A stretch of 42,728 bases of DNA from assembly GCF_014836545.1 (NCBI RefSeq), contig NZ_JACSQS010000004.1:24376-67103 (forward strand). The letters are read 5' to 3'. This document shows, piece after piece, positions 25,088 through 33,997 of the stretch (positions within the stretch are counted from its first letter, which is position 1; each line of letters starts with the position of its first letter). This DNA is from Stenotrophomonas lacuserhaii (lineage in GTDB: Bacteria; Pseudomonadota; Gammaproteobacteria; Xanthomonadales; Xanthomonadaceae). Under the pieces are notes generated by a model that ran no database searches, was not told where the DNA came from, and saw only the letters and a program-made list of their open reading frames with translations. The translations under genes and the position numbers were made by a program.

Positions 25088-26203
25088 ATGCGCCGACTGA
25101 CCGTGGTGCAGTTGCTGCCGGCGCTGCACTCCGGCGGTGTCGAGCGCTCTACGCTGGAAATCGCCGCCGCGCTGGTCCAGGCCGGCCACCGTGCGTTGGT
25201 GGTGTCTGCCGGTGGGCGGCTGGTCGAGCCGTTGCTGGCCAGCGGCGCCGAGCACCTCACGCTGGATATCGGCCGCAAGTCGCTGCTGACCCTGCGCCAC
25301 ATGCCGACGTTGCGGCGCCTGTTCGCCGAGGTCGGCGCGGACATCGTGCACGCGCGCTCGCGGCTGCCGGCCTGGCTGGGCCTGCATGCCGTACGCGCGC
25401 TGCCTGCCGCGCAGCGCCCGCACTGGGTGACCACCGTGCACGGACTGAACTCACCGGGACGCTACAGCGCGGTCATGACCACCGGTGAGCGGGTGATCTG
25501 CGTGTCCGAAACCGTGCGCGGCTTCGTCCAGCAGCACTACCCGACGGTGCCGTCCGCGCGCCTGCAGGTGATTCCGCGCGGCGTGGACACCGCGCAGTTC
25601 CCGCGTGTCGGCAGCCACGACAAACGCCCCAGGCTGGCGCTGGCAAAGGACCACCCCTGGCTGGCGGAAGTGACCGCGCCGGTGCTGCTGCTGCCCGGCC
25701 GCGGGACCCGGTTGAAGGGCCACACCCACGCCCTGCAGCTGCTGGCACGCCTGCATGCGGCCGGGGTGATGGCGCAGCTGTGGATGCTGGGCACGGACGA
25801 GCCCGGACGCGAAGCCTACGTACAGGAACTGCGCCAGCAGGCGCAGGCACTGGCGGTCGGCGATGCCGTGCACATCAGCGCTCCGACCTCGAAGATCGCC
25901 CAGGCCTACGCCGCCAGTGACCTGGTCCTGCAGTTGTCCGACAAGCCCGAAGCCTTTGGTCGAACCGTGGTGGAGGCCCTTTCCGTGGGCCGGCCGGTGC
26001 TGGGCTGGGACCACGGCGGCGTGGGCGAACTGCTGCGCCAGCTGCAGCCCGGCGGCGCCGTCGCCTTGGGCGACATGCAGGCCCTGGGTGAACGCGCGCT
26101 GGCCCTGCTGGCGGCGCCCCCGTCGCTGCCGACACGCATCCCGTTTACCCTGCAGGCCATGCAACGCGACACCCTCCGCCTGTATGCCGACCTTGCCGGC
26201 TGA
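25088..26203 (+). CDS. GT4-family glycosyltransferase (LPS/polysaccharide type)
   Basis: A 371-residue GT-B-fold glycosyltransferase. The N-terminal domain opens with VVQLLPALHSGGVERSTLEI, a sugar-acceptor-side glycine-rich loop. The C-terminal domain has LLLPGRGTRLKGHTHALQLL, SDKPEAFGRTVVEALSVGRPV (the EX7E-type donor site with Glu in PEAFG and VVEAL) and GGVGELL. Such enzymes use nucleotide sugars at the cytoplasmic face. The gene lies 16 bases after the zinc-finger gene and overlaps the O-antigen-ligase-like gene by 20 bases; lipid A and Kdo genes follow. LPS core or O-chain assembly is likely; donor and acceptor are unknown. Confidence 0.9.
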   Translation: MRRLTVVQLLPALHSGGVERSTLEIAAALVQAGHRALVVSAGGRLVEPLLASGAEHLTLDIGRKSLLTLRHMPTLRRLFAEVGADIVHARSRLPAWLGLHAVRALPAAQRPHWVTTVHGLNSPGRYSAVMTTGERVICVSETVRGFVQQHYPTVPSARLQVIPRGVDTAQFPRVGSHDKRPRLALAKDHPWLAEVTAPVLLLPGRGTRLKGHTHALQLLARLHAAGVMAQLWMLGTDEPGREAYVQELRQQAQALAVGDAVHISAPTSKIAQAYAASDLVLQLSDKPEAFGRTVVEALSVGRPVLGWDHGGVGELLRQLQPGGAVALGDMQALGERALALLAAPPSLPTRIPFTLQAMQRDTLRLYADLAG

Positions 26204-27512
26204 CCCGCTGCCCGCCGTGATCGATGATCGCGCCGGCCGCTGGGCGCCGTGGGTTGTGCTGGCGTTCGTCGCGCTGTGGCCGTTGCCCGGCATCGCCGAG
26301 GGGGTGCTGGCGCTTGGCGCTATCTATGCGGCGGTGCGCATGGTCACCCGTCGCCTGCAGGGCCAGCCGCGCCTGCTCAGCCCGGCCGCCTGGGCGCTGA
26401 CCAGCATCCTGTTCCTCGGCTACTGGCTGCCGCAGGCGCTGTCCGCGCTGGATGCGGTGGATCCTTCAGCGGCCTGGACCAAGACCGCAGCCGGGCTGCG
26501 CTACCTGCCTTTCATGTGGCTGGTCGCCATTGCGGTGGCCACGCCAGCCCGGCGCGCGTTGACCCTGGGCGGGCTGGCCGTGATCACCGCAGCGTGGACG
26601 CTGGATGCCCTGGTGCAGGCGGTCGCCGGCACGAGTCCGTGGTTCTGGTCGCTGGACCAGCTCAAGCAGCTGGCCAGCCAGCGTCCGCTGTGCAGCCCGG
26701 AAGAGGCCGCCCTTGCCGACCGCCTGAGCGGCGCGCTGGGACCGTGCAACCTCAAATTCGGCCAGGTGCTGGCCAGCCTGTCGGCCTTCCTGCTGCTGCC
26801 CGTGGCGGCCCGTTTCGGCCGTGTCGGCTGGCTGCTGGCTACCCTTGCCGTGGGCGTGGTGCTGCTGTTGGCCGGCTCGCGTGCGTCCTGGCTGACGTTC
26901 GCGCTGGTGGCGGCATACAGCGGCTGGCGCGTGATGGGCGGGCGCCGGCTGCTGCTGCTGGCCGCGTTCGCGGTGATGGTGGCAGCGGGGCTGACCTACA
27001 CCGTTCCGCAGCTGCGTGAGCGCGTGGACCGCACCGCGCAGGCGTGGGAAGGCGATGACGATGGCATCGAGCAGGCGCTGTCCGGCCGTGGCCGGATATG
27101 GTCTGCGGCGGGCTGCATGATCCAGGCGCATCCGATCAATGGCGTGGGCGCGCGTGGCTTCCGCGATGCCTATCCAGGCTGCGATCCGGCGGCCGGAAGC
27201 ACCGGTGTCTGGGGGGCGGGACCGGCGCTGCACGCGCATCAGATCGTGCTGGAAATCCTGGCCGAAACCGGGGTGATCGGCCTGCTGCTGTGGCTGGCGG
27301 CGGCCGCGCAGGCGTGGCGGGCATGGCGGTTTGCGCCGCCCTCGGCACGTGAGCGGGCGCGGCCGGCGATGCTGGCGCTGGCGGTCACGGTGTTTCCGTT
27401 GAATACCCACCTGGCGTTCCATTCCACGTTCTGGGGTGGGGTCACGGTACTGCTGGCGGCGTTGTTCGCGGGCAGCCTGCTGGCGCGGGACGAGCCGGTT
27501 TCCCGCGGCTAG
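26184..27512 (+). CDS. O-antigen ligase / Wzy-like polytopic membrane protein
   Basis: A 442-residue protein with about 10-12 hydrophobic segments and a large periplasmic loop (about 270-370). Family signatures are LLLAGSRASWLTFALV and, in the loop, SGRGRIWSAAGCMIQAHPINGVGARGFR, followed by HAHQIVLEILAETGVIGLLLWL with the conserved His. This is the pattern of WaaL/Wzy O-antigen ligase family proteins, which transfer undecaprenyl-linked glycan to lipid A-core or polymerise it. The start at 26184 overlaps the upstream glycosyltransferase; the open frame before it is the overlapping shadow. Ligase versus polymerase cannot be settled from sequence alone, although co-location with core and lipid A genes favours a ligase. 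Confidence 0.87.
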   Translation: MPTLPADPLPAVIDDRAGRWAPWVVLAFVALWPLPGIAEGVLALGAIYAAVRMVTRRLQGQPRLLSPAAWALTSILFLGYWLPQALSALDAVDPSAAWTKTAAGLRYLPFMWLVAIAVATPARRALTLGGLAVITAAWTLDALVQAVAGTSPWFWSLDQLKQLASQRPLCSPEEAALADRLSGALGPCNLKFGQVLASLSAFLLLPVAARFGRVGWLLATLAVGVVLLLAGSRASWLTFALVAAYSGWRVMGGRRLLLLAAFAVMVAAGLTYTVPQLRERVDRTAQAWEGDDDGIEQALSGRGRIWSAAGCMIQAHPINGVGARGFRDAYPGCDPAAGSTGVWGAGPALHAHQIVLEILAETGVIGLLLWLAAAAQAWRAWRFAPPSARERARPAMLALAVTVFPLNTHLAFHSTFWGGVTVLLAALFAGSLLARDEPVSRG

Positions 27513-27545
27513 ACCCGCTCCACATGCTCAGCGCATGCCGGCTGT

Positions 27546-27567
27546 CGGTAACGCCGAGCCATGCTCG
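27546..27567 (+). repeat. Degenerate SMAG element
   Basis: GGTAACGCCGAGCCATGCTCG keeps the left stem and loop of a SMAG, but the head reads GTAA and the right stem decays into GCTACG. It lies 34 bases after the O-antigen ligase stop. Confidence 0.55.
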
Positions 27568-27581
27568 CTACGTGTGAGCGA

Positions 27582-27776
<195 letters not shown>

Positions 27777-27894
27777 GATTTTGCTTTGGCTTCTGCTCTG
27801 CTCTTGCTTTTGCTTTTTCTCTCCAACCCGGCGGAGCCAGCATCCTCCCCCACCTCAGCCTATTGAACGATCACAGCAGCGCGCGGACCGTCAT

Positions 27895-28812
27895 TCACTC
27901 GTAATAGGAACTGCGGCCGCCGGGTTGCCGCTTGAAGCGGCGGTGGATCCAGAGGTACTGGTCCGGGGCCTCGCGCACCATCTGTTCGATGGCCTGGTTG
28001 ACCCGCGCGGTATCGGCTTCCACGTCCTGGGTCGGGAAGTTGTCCAGCGGTGCGCCGACCTTCAGGTAGTAGTCGCCGCCTTCGCGGCGATGGAAGTACG
28101 GCACGACCGCGCAGCCGGTCATGCGGGCCAGCTGGTGGGTGGCGGTGATGGTGGCGGCGGTGTGCCCGAAGAAGGGCACGAACACGGTGTCCTTGCCACG
28201 CATGTCCTGGTCCGGCGCGTACCACAGGAACCCGCCTTTCTTCAGGTGCCGCACGCTGGCGCGGATGTCTTCGTTGGCGAACATCGCCGTGGCATAGCGC
28301 AGCCGGCCGAACTTCACTGCCCATTCGTAGACCGGATTGCGGTGCTTGCGGTACATGCCGGCCAGCTCGACGTGGTCGCACAGCAGGCGTCCGCACATTT
28401 CCAGGGTCATGAAATGGCCTGAAACCAGCAGCACGCCACGACCTTCGGCCTTCAGCCTGTGGAGGTGCTCCACGCCTTCCACGTGCACGCGCGGGCGGAT
28501 GGTGGCGATGCTTCCCCACCAAGCGCGGGCGAACTCGAAAATGCCCACGCCGAGTGCATCGAAGCTGTCGCGCAGCAGGCGTTGGCGCCATGCATCATCC
28601 TTCTCCGGGAAACACAGCTTGAGGTTGACCTCCGCCGCCTTGCGCCGGCTGCCCGCCAGCCGCCAGCTGACCCAGCCGACGCCGCGCCCCAGCGCACGCT
28701 GCAGCATCCACGGCAGCCGGGCGATGGCGAAGGCGCCGAGCATCACGGCGAACATGGGCCAGTTGCGCGGATCGCGCAGCGAAGGACGGGGGGCGGTGGT
28801 GGCATCGGACAT
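27895..28812 (-). CDS. lpxL: Lipid A biosynthesis acyltransferase (LpxL/HtrB family)
   Basis: A 305-residue inner-membrane-associated late acyltransferase that adds a secondary acyl chain from acyl-ACP to Kdo2-lipid A precursors. It shows an N-terminal hydrophobic anchor (about 20-37), the HX4E catalytic motif at His133-Glu138 (SGHFMTLEMCG), YRKHRNPVYEW, DQDMRGKDTVFVPFFG, and the C-terminal IHRRFKRQPGG expected of the family. It is divergent from waaA with a 70-bp gap, consistent with a shared lipid A locus. LpxL, LpxM and LpxP are not separable by eye; the symbol is the family default. Confidence 0.9.
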   Translation of the reverse strand: MSDATTAPRPSLRDPRNWPMFAVMLGAFAIARLPWMLQRALGRGVGWVSWRLAGSRRKAAEVNLKLCFPEKDDAWRQRLLRDSFDALGVGIFEFARAWWGSIATIRPRVHVEGVEHLHRLKAEGRGVLLVSGHFMTLEMCGRLLCDHVELAGMYRKHRNPVYEWAVKFGRLRYATAMFANEDIRASVRHLKKGGFLWYAPDQDMRGKDTVFVPFFGHTAATITATHQLARMTGCAVVPYFHRREGGDYYLKVGAPLDNFPTQDVEADTARVNQAIEQMVREAPDQYLWIHRRFKRQPGGRSSYYE

Positions 28813-28882
28813 GCCCCCATTCTACCAAGGCCCCATGGGCGGGCCGCGTGTCTTTCACCGGGCCCTCCCGTATCCTTCCCGC

Positions 28883-30202
28883 ATGCGCAAAGACCCCGTC
28901 GAATGGATCCTGCGCGGCCTGTATTCGGCCGTGCTCTACCTGCTGCTGCCCATTACGGTGTACCACCTGGTCTGGCGCGGTTTCCGGGTGCGGGAGTACT
29001 TCCAGCGCTGGGACGAGCGCTACGCTTCCTATCCGGATTCGAGCTGCCAGCCACGTGTCTGGCTGCATGCGGTATCGGTCGGAGAGGTCAACGCCGCTGC
29101 CCCGCTGGTCAATGCACTGCGCGCGCTGCGACCGGACATCCGCTGGGTGGTCACCACCATCACCCCGACCGGCTCGGAGCGCGTGCGCGCGATCTGGGGC
29201 GATGCCGTGGACCACGTCTATCTACCGTACGACGTGCCCGGCAGCGTCGGGCGTTTCCTCAACCATTTCCAGCCCAGCCTGGCCTTGATCCTGGAGACCG
29301 AGCTGTGGCCGAACATGCTGTTCGGTTGCCGCAGCCGCGCGATCCCGGTGTATATCCTCAATGCCCGGCTCTCGGCGCGCTCGCTGCGCGGCTACCGCTT
29401 GCTGGCCGCGCTGATCCGGCGTGCACTGCGCACCGTCACCTTGGTAGCAGCGCAGTCCGATGATGATGCCGCGCGCTTCGTCCAGCTGGGTGCCGATCCG
29501 GCGCAGGTGCAGGCCTTGGGCAACCTGAAGTTCGACATCGCCGCGCCCAACGTGCAGGCCTTCGTCGAGCAGTTCCATCGCAGCGTGCCGCCGAAGCGAC
29601 CGGTATGGATCGCCGCCAGCACGCACGAGGGCGAAGAGCAGGCGATCATCGACCTGCACCGGCGCCTGCGCGTGCAGCATCCGCAGCTGTTGCTGCTGTG
29701 GGCACCGCGCCATCCGGAACGCTTCGCCCGCGTCGATGCGCTCGCCCGCGAACAGGGCTGGCAGGTGGCTACACGTCGCGCGCAGCAGTGGCCGCAGGTC
29801 GACAGCGATGTGTTCGTGATCGATACCCTGGGTGAGCTGATGTCGTTCTATGCGTGTGCCCAGGTTGCCTTCGTGGGCGGCAGCCTGCAGGCCATAGGCG
29901 GCCACAACCTGTTGGAGCCTGCGGCGATGGGGACCGCGGCCGTCACCGGTCCGCATCTGCATAATTTCGCCGAAATCTCGCGGCGCATGCTCGAAGCCGA
30001 TGCGCTGCTGATAGGACAGGACGTGCAGTCGGTGGGCGAACACCTGCAGCACCTGCTGTCCGATGCGCAGGCGCGCGAAGACATGGCACGCGCAGGCTGC
30101 GCGCTGGTCAGCAATGGCAGAGGTGCCTTGAAGCGCACGATCGCCCTGGTGGAACCGCAGTTGCCGCCGCCGCTCTCCAGCGCTGCGTCCGACGACTGCT
30201 GA
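28883..30202 (+). CDS. waaA: 3-deoxy-D-manno-octulosonic acid transferase
   Basis: A 439-residue Kdo transferase (WaaA/KdtA) that adds Kdo to lipid IVA from CMP-Kdo. The start at 28883 gives the usual short N-terminus with a membrane anchor (WILRGLYSAVLYLLLPITVY). Signatures are VWLHAVSVGEVNAAAPLV with the catalytic Glu, TTITPTGSERV, the segment ALILETELWPNML, WIAASTHEGEE, WAPRHPERF, and FVGGSLQAIGGHNLLEPAAMG. The upstream open frame overlaps lpxL and is not coding. Its place next to an LpxL homologue and after GT and ligase genes fits a lipid A/core region. Confidence 0.95.
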   Translation: MRKDPVEWILRGLYSAVLYLLLPITVYHLVWRGFRVREYFQRWDERYASYPDSSCQPRVWLHAVSVGEVNAAAPLVNALRALRPDIRWVVTTITPTGSERVRAIWGDAVDHVYLPYDVPGSVGRFLNHFQPSLALILETELWPNMLFGCRSRAIPVYILNARLSARSLRGYRLLAALIRRALRTVTLVAAQSDDDAARFVQLGADPAQVQALGNLKFDIAAPNVQAFVEQFHRSVPPKRPVWIAASTHEGEEQAIIDLHRRLRVQHPQLLLLWAPRHPERFARVDALAREQGWQVATRRAQQWPQVDSDVFVIDTLGELMSFYACAQVAFVGGSLQAIGGHNLLEPAAMGTAAVTGPHLHNFAEISRRMLEADALLIGQDVQSVGEHLQHLLSDAQAREDMARAGCALVSNGRGALKRTIALVEPQLPPPLSSAASDDC

Positions 30203-30284
30203 CGCGATCCCGGCCGTCGCGGCGACGCATCGGCCGCGCCGGCTTCATTTCAGATTTGCCCGATAGGGCGCCCTGCAGCGGCGT

Positions 30285-30293
30285 CCTAGCGTC
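30285..30293 (+). promoter_or_regulatory. Shared upstream motif of beta-barrel paralogue 1
   Basis: CCTAGCGTC lies 38 bases before the start of the beta-barrel gene at 30332. The same nonamer lies 41 bases before its paralogue at 33998. Conservation of sequence and distance suggests a common promoter or regulator site. Confidence 0.4.
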
Positions 30294-30331
30294 CACGAAC
30301 AGGCATCTGCCTGCTTTTCGTGGAGAACGCC

Positions 30332-31297
30332 ATGGTGCTTCGTCTTTGCCTGCCACGCCACCGCCGTGGGGTGCGCCTGGCCATCGCCCTGCTCTGGTCG
30401 ATGGCTGCCTGCGCGCAGGCGGCCGGCGTGCAGGATGTCCCGCATTTCATCGGTCCGCTGGCGACGCCGGCGCCCCCGTTGCCGAAGGGTGCTCTCAACA
30501 TCGAACCCTACGTCATCTCCAGCCGCTCGGCGGCCCGTTTCGATGGCGATGGCCATCGCCGGCGCAGCCCGGCGCCGATGCACTGGAGCACCTCCATCCC
30601 GATCCAGTACGGGGTGACCGACCGGCTCAGTGTCGGCGGGACATTGCGCGGGCAGTACAACAGGCTGGCCGGCGGCAGCCGCGCGCTTGCCACCGGCGAT
30701 ACCACCGTGGCGGCGTCGTTCGGGCTGATCGATGCTGGCGGGCCGCACCGGGCACGCCTTGCGCTGACCGCGCGGCAGCGGCTTCCCACCGGTCGCCACG
30801 ATCGGCTGGAGCGGCGCGACGTGCCCGGCAGTGGTACCGGCGCGGCCTCCACCACACTGGTGCTGCATGGCCAGGCCTACCTGCTCGAGGGACGGCTGCG
30901 CGCACGGGCCAGCGTCGACTGGACCCTGCCGGGGGCACGCGCACGCCTGCGCGGGCGCAGCGTGTACGGCACCGACACCGGGTTCGATGGGCGCATCCGG
31001 CTGGGTCACGGATCCGGGGCCACGGCATCGGCGGAGTTCAGCGTGGCCCCACGTTGGACGCTGGTGGGCGAAGTGCTTTACGAACAGGACGGCGGCTCGA
31101 CACTGCGCGGCGACCAAGGACATGGCAGTGCCGAACGCCGACAACGGCCCTCGATGTGGCGGCTGTCCGTGCTGCCCGCCGTGCAGTACCACCTCAGTGA
31201 CCGGGTCGGGTTGATCGGTGGACTGCAGGTGGGCGTGATGGGGCGCAATGCGACCGCGCTGGTTGCGCCACAGATCGCGATCAACATGGGATTCTGA
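30332..31297 (+). CDS. Putative outer-membrane beta-barrel protein, paralogue 1
   Basis: A 321-residue exported protein of unassigned function. GGAG lies about 6 bases before the ATG at 30332; the signal peptide is hydrophobic at about 17-33 (IALLWSMAACAQA). The mature N-terminus has HFIGPLATPAPPLPKGALNI then EPYVI, and the body shows alternating amphipathic strands (SIPIQYGVTDRLSVGGTLRG, STTLVLHGQAYLLEGRLRA, RIRLGHGSGATASAEFSVA). It ends QIAINMGF with terminal Phe, an outer-membrane barrel signature. It is clearly homologous along its length to the product at 33998-34957. The two bracket mgtE and a third putative barrel. A role in envelope transport linked to divalent cations is only a positional inference. 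Confidence 0.75.
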   Translation: MVLRLCLPRHRRGVRLAIALLWSMAACAQAAGVQDVPHFIGPLATPAPPLPKGALNIEPYVISSRSAARFDGDGHRRRSPAPMHWSTSIPIQYGVTDRLSVGGTLRGQYNRLAGGSRALATGDTTVAASFGLIDAGGPHRARLALTARQRLPTGRHDRLERRDVPGSGTGAASTTLVLHGQAYLLEGRLRARASVDWTLPGARARLRGRSVYGTDTGFDGRIRLGHGSGATASAEFSVAPRWTLVGEVLYEQDGGSTLRGDQGHGSAERRQRPSMWRLSVLPAVQYHLSDRVGLIGGLQVGVMGRNATALVAPQIAINMGF

Positions 31298-31312
31298 AAC
31301 GTCAGGTGGAGT

Positions 31313-31337
31313 GCAGCGCATCGTGGGGATGCGCTGC
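31313..31337. terminator. Hairpin between convergent genes
   Basis: GCAGCGCATC/GATGCGCTGC forms a perfect 10-bp stem with GTGGG loop, 16 bases after the beta-barrel stop and 24 bases from the mgtE stop. There is no T-run; it may serve both genes as a 3'-end hairpin. Confidence 0.55.
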
Positions 31338-31360
31338 GCCCCGCCCGCATCGTGCTTGCC

Positions 31361-32746
31361 TCAGGCGCCCGCGCCGACCAGCTGGTCTCCCAGCAGGGCC
31401 CAGGCGAAGCCGAAGTAGACGAACACGCCAACCAGGTCCATCACCGAAGTGATCAGGGGCGATGACAGGGTGGCCGGGTCAGTGCCCATGCGACGCGCAA
31501 GGAACGGCAGCAGCGCGCCGATGACGCCGCCCAGTGCAGTGCACACCAGCATGCTCAGGCCGACCACCAGCAGCACGTCGACACCCACGCCTTTGCTGAA
31601 CCAGGCCAGCACCGCTTCCAGCAGCGCGATGGTGATGCCCAGCATCGCCGCCACCGGCAGCTCGCGCTTGATGACGAACAGGACATGCCGCCAGTTGAGT
31701 CCCAGTTCGCCCAGCGCCATGCTACGGATGACCAGCGTGGCTGACTGGCTGCCGGTGTTGCCCCCCATGTCCACGATCGGTGCGATGAACGCGGCCAGCA
31801 CGATCGCCTGGCTGAGCAGTTCTTCCTGCGCGGCGACGAAGGTACTGGTGATGATGCCGAAGAAGGTGAGCACCGCCAGCCAGAACACGCGGACACTGAA
31901 CATCCGCCGCAGCGGGGTGGCCATCATGTCCAGGTCCGTGCCGCCCGCCACCGCCGTGCCGCCGAAGCGGGCCAGCTGGTTGGCATCCTGCTGTTTGTCG
32001 ATGTCCATCGCATCATCGACGGTGACGATGCCGATCATGGCCTGGCCGGCATCGAGCACCGGCACGGCCAGCAGGTCATAGCGGCGGATCAGCTCGGCGG
32101 CCTGCGCGCGCGGCCACGCGGCCTGTACGGAGACCGGGTCCGGCCGCACCAGGCTGGCCACCGTCGCATCGCCGGCGGCGACCACCAGGTCGCGCAACGA
32201 CACGGTCCCCTGCAGTCGACGCTGGTCGTCCAGGACGTAAAGGGAGTAGATCGTCTCGCTGCTGGGGGCGAGGGTGCGGATATGCGCAAGCGCCTGTGTG
32301 ACGGTCTGGGCGCTGTTGACTGCGACGAAATCGGACGTGGTGACCGAGCCGATCGACTGCTCGGGATAGGCGGAAAGCGTAAGGATGTCCTCGCGCTCCA
32401 CGCCATCCAGCCCGGCCAGCAGGTCCGGTCGGGACAGCGCGTCGAGACGATTGAACAGATCCGCCCGATCATCGGCGGGCATCCGCTCGACCAGATCGTA
32501 GACGGCCTGCCGGGGCAGCAGTGCGATCAGTTCATCCTGCTGGGAGAAGGCCAGATGGGCGAACAGGTCGGCCCGCTGCTGCGGATCGAGCAGCAGCAAC
32601 AGCGCTGACAGTGACTGCGCGGAGGTGCACAGCAGAGCTTCGGCGAGGTCGGAGGGATGCGATGCACGGACCAGCGTCGCGAAGCCTTCGCGGTCGGGTG
32701 CATGGGCAAAGCGGCGCACGGCGAACATCAGCTCTTCACGGTTCAT
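31361..32746 (-). CDS. mgtE: Magnesium transporter MgtE
   Basis: A 461-residue Mg2+ channel. The cytoplasmic N domain (about 1-130; superhelical repeats such as LPRQAVYDLVERMPADDRADLF) is followed by two CBS domains (about 135-255), which sense Mg2+ (YSLYVLDDQRRLQGTVSLRDLV, LAVPVLDAGQAMIGIVTVDD). Five transmembrane helices end the protein. The pore motif PIVDMGGNTGSQSATLVIRS and the late DPATLSSPLITSVMDLVGVF segment are both present. AAGGAA lies about 9 bases before the ATG. It is the second gene of a pair, 69 bp after a small barrel-like protein gene. Two paralogous beta-barrel genes flank the pair. Confidence 0.95.
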   Translation of the reverse strand: MNREELMFAVRRFAHAPDREGFATLVRASHPSDLAEALLCTSAQSLSALLLLLDPQQRADLFAHLAFSQQDELIALLPRQAVYDLVERMPADDRADLFNRLDALSRPDLLAGLDGVEREDILTLSAYPEQSIGSVTTSDFVAVNSAQTVTQALAHIRTLAPSSETIYSLYVLDDQRRLQGTVSLRDLVVAAGDATVASLVRPDPVSVQAAWPRAQAAELIRRYDLLAVPVLDAGQAMIGIVTVDDAMDIDKQQDANQLARFGGTAVAGGTDLDMMATPLRRMFSVRVFWLAVLTFFGIITSTFVAAQEELLSQAIVLAAFIAPIVDMGGNTGSQSATLVIRSMALGELGLNWRHVLFVIKRELPVAAMLGITIALLEAVLAWFSKGVGVDVLLVVGLSMLVCTALGGVIGALLPFLARRMGTDPATLSSPLITSVMDLVGVFVYFGFAWALLGDQLVGAGA

Positions 32747-32815
32747 CGTGATGATTCCTTTTTTTCTGGTTGAAGGAAGGGGGAATGCGGGGGGCGACGC
32801 GCGTCGCGGAGACGC

Positions 32816-33484
32816 TCAGCGCGACAGCGGCAGGTTCAGGCCGACGGTGATCCACGACGTGCCGGTTCGGCCATGCAGGCGGCCGGCCAGCAGATCCAGC
32901 GATGCCTCGCCGGGCAGGTGACGGCGGATGCCCAGCTGGCTGCTGAGATGGCGGGCCGGGTCGCGTGCGTGTTCGGCCAGCAGCGACCACGTCGGGGCGA
33001 TCCGGATGTCGACCCCGGCGCCCAGGGTGATGCCGCGTTCGTGGCGTGATCGGCTCCATCCGGCGTTGAAATGCGCGGCGGACAGGGCCTGCCGGTCCAG
33101 TGCAACGCTCAGCGGAAGATTCAGTGACCAGCTGCGTGCGCCGCCCTGCCGGACATCGCCCGCGGTTTCGATGGATGCGGCCAACTGCAGGCGTTCGTCG
33201 TGCCAGTGACTCACTGCGCGTTTGGCACCCAGTGCCCAGGGCACGGCCCCTTCACCACGCAGATGGCTCAGCCCCAGCGACAGTTCGGTGCCGGACAACG
33301 TGCAGGCCGGCACGGCGGTCAGTTCCCGATGGCTGGCATGCTGGCGCGTCCAGGATTCCACCTGGCAGGCCCCTTCCGGGGTGGTGCCGGCATCGTCCAC
33401 CAGCAGGCTCGCGGCAGCGTGCAGCGGGCCGCTGGCAGAGAGGGTCGCCAACAGCGGGGCAAGGCGAAGGAAAGTGAAGCGCAT
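32816..33484 (-). CDS. Putative exported barrel-like protein upstream of mgtE
   Basis: A 222-residue protein, start 33484 with GGAGA about 6 bases upstream. The signal peptide is MRFTFLRLAPLLATLSASG ending LHA. The mature part begins ASLLVDDAGTTPEGACQVES and has alternating strands (LNLPLSVALDRQALSAAHFN, GITLGAGVDIRIAPTWSLLA). Two cysteines (in GACQVE and PACTLS) may form a disulphide. It ends GLNLPLSR without the terminal aromatic residue usual for outer-membrane barrels. It is not obviously homologous to the paralogues at 30332 and 33998. It probably forms an operon with mgtE. I do not recognise the family; export and beta-rich structure are what the sequence shows. Confidence 0.7.
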   Translation of the reverse strand: MRFTFLRLAPLLATLSASGPLHAAASLLVDDAGTTPEGACQVESWTRQHASHRELTAVPACTLSGTELSLGLSHLRGEGAVPWALGAKRAVSHWHDERLQLAASIETAGDVRQGGARSWSLNLPLSVALDRQALSAAHFNAGWSRSRHERGITLGAGVDIRIAPTWSLLAEHARDPARHLSSQLGIRRHLPGEASLDLLAGRLHGRTGTSWITVGLNLPLSR

Positions 33485-33997
33485 GGTCGTTCTCCGGCAG
33501 ACGGATACGCCAGCGGCTCCCACTTGGGCCGAAGGTAAACAATGCGATGTTCGAAGTTCAGGCCGCCCACGGCGGGCGGCACCGGGCCCCGTCCTGGCGG
33601 ACGCGACCTGCCTGGCAGTGTCCGGTCCGCTCAGTAAGCGCAGGATCTACTGTGACTGTCCAAGCAGGGGCCCCCGGGGCGATGAAGTGGGCGCATGGTG
33701 TTGGCCTCGATCCGGTGCGTCAAGCAGGATGCGGTGCATGCGCTTGGTTTCGTGCGTGCCAGCACGCTTCTGCCTCGGAGGGGCGTGCTGTTCTCGCCTC
33801 AAGACAAGGTGGATGCGACATTGATCAGGCGACGTTTAGCGCTGCGCGCGCTGCTTTCAATAGGCTGCCTGTTTCTATTGAGAACATTCGATAGCTTTCA
33901 AATTCTCATCTCCCCAACTTCCCGCATGTCCGCGTGGCGGAAGTCCGCCTAGCGTCATCAGGGCAGGCAGATGCTTGTGTCGAGGAGAGAAAACATC
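33485..33997. other. Divergent intergenic region, partly low GC
   Basis: No gene recognised. It separates the mgtE-linked gene from beta-barrel paralogue 2. The part nearest 33998 (about 33830-33930) is markedly richer in A/T than its surroundings (TATTGAGAACATTCGATAG, TTTCAAATTCTCATCT), as expected for a promoter region, and contains the CCTAGCGTC motif at 33948-33956. Short frames here lack ribosome binding sites and domains. Confidence 0.5.
33948..33956 (+). promoter_or_regulatory. Shared upstream motif of beta-barrel paralogue 2
   Basis: CCTAGCGTC, 41 bases before the ATG at 33998. It is the counterpart of the motif at 30285-30293. Confidence 0.4.
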
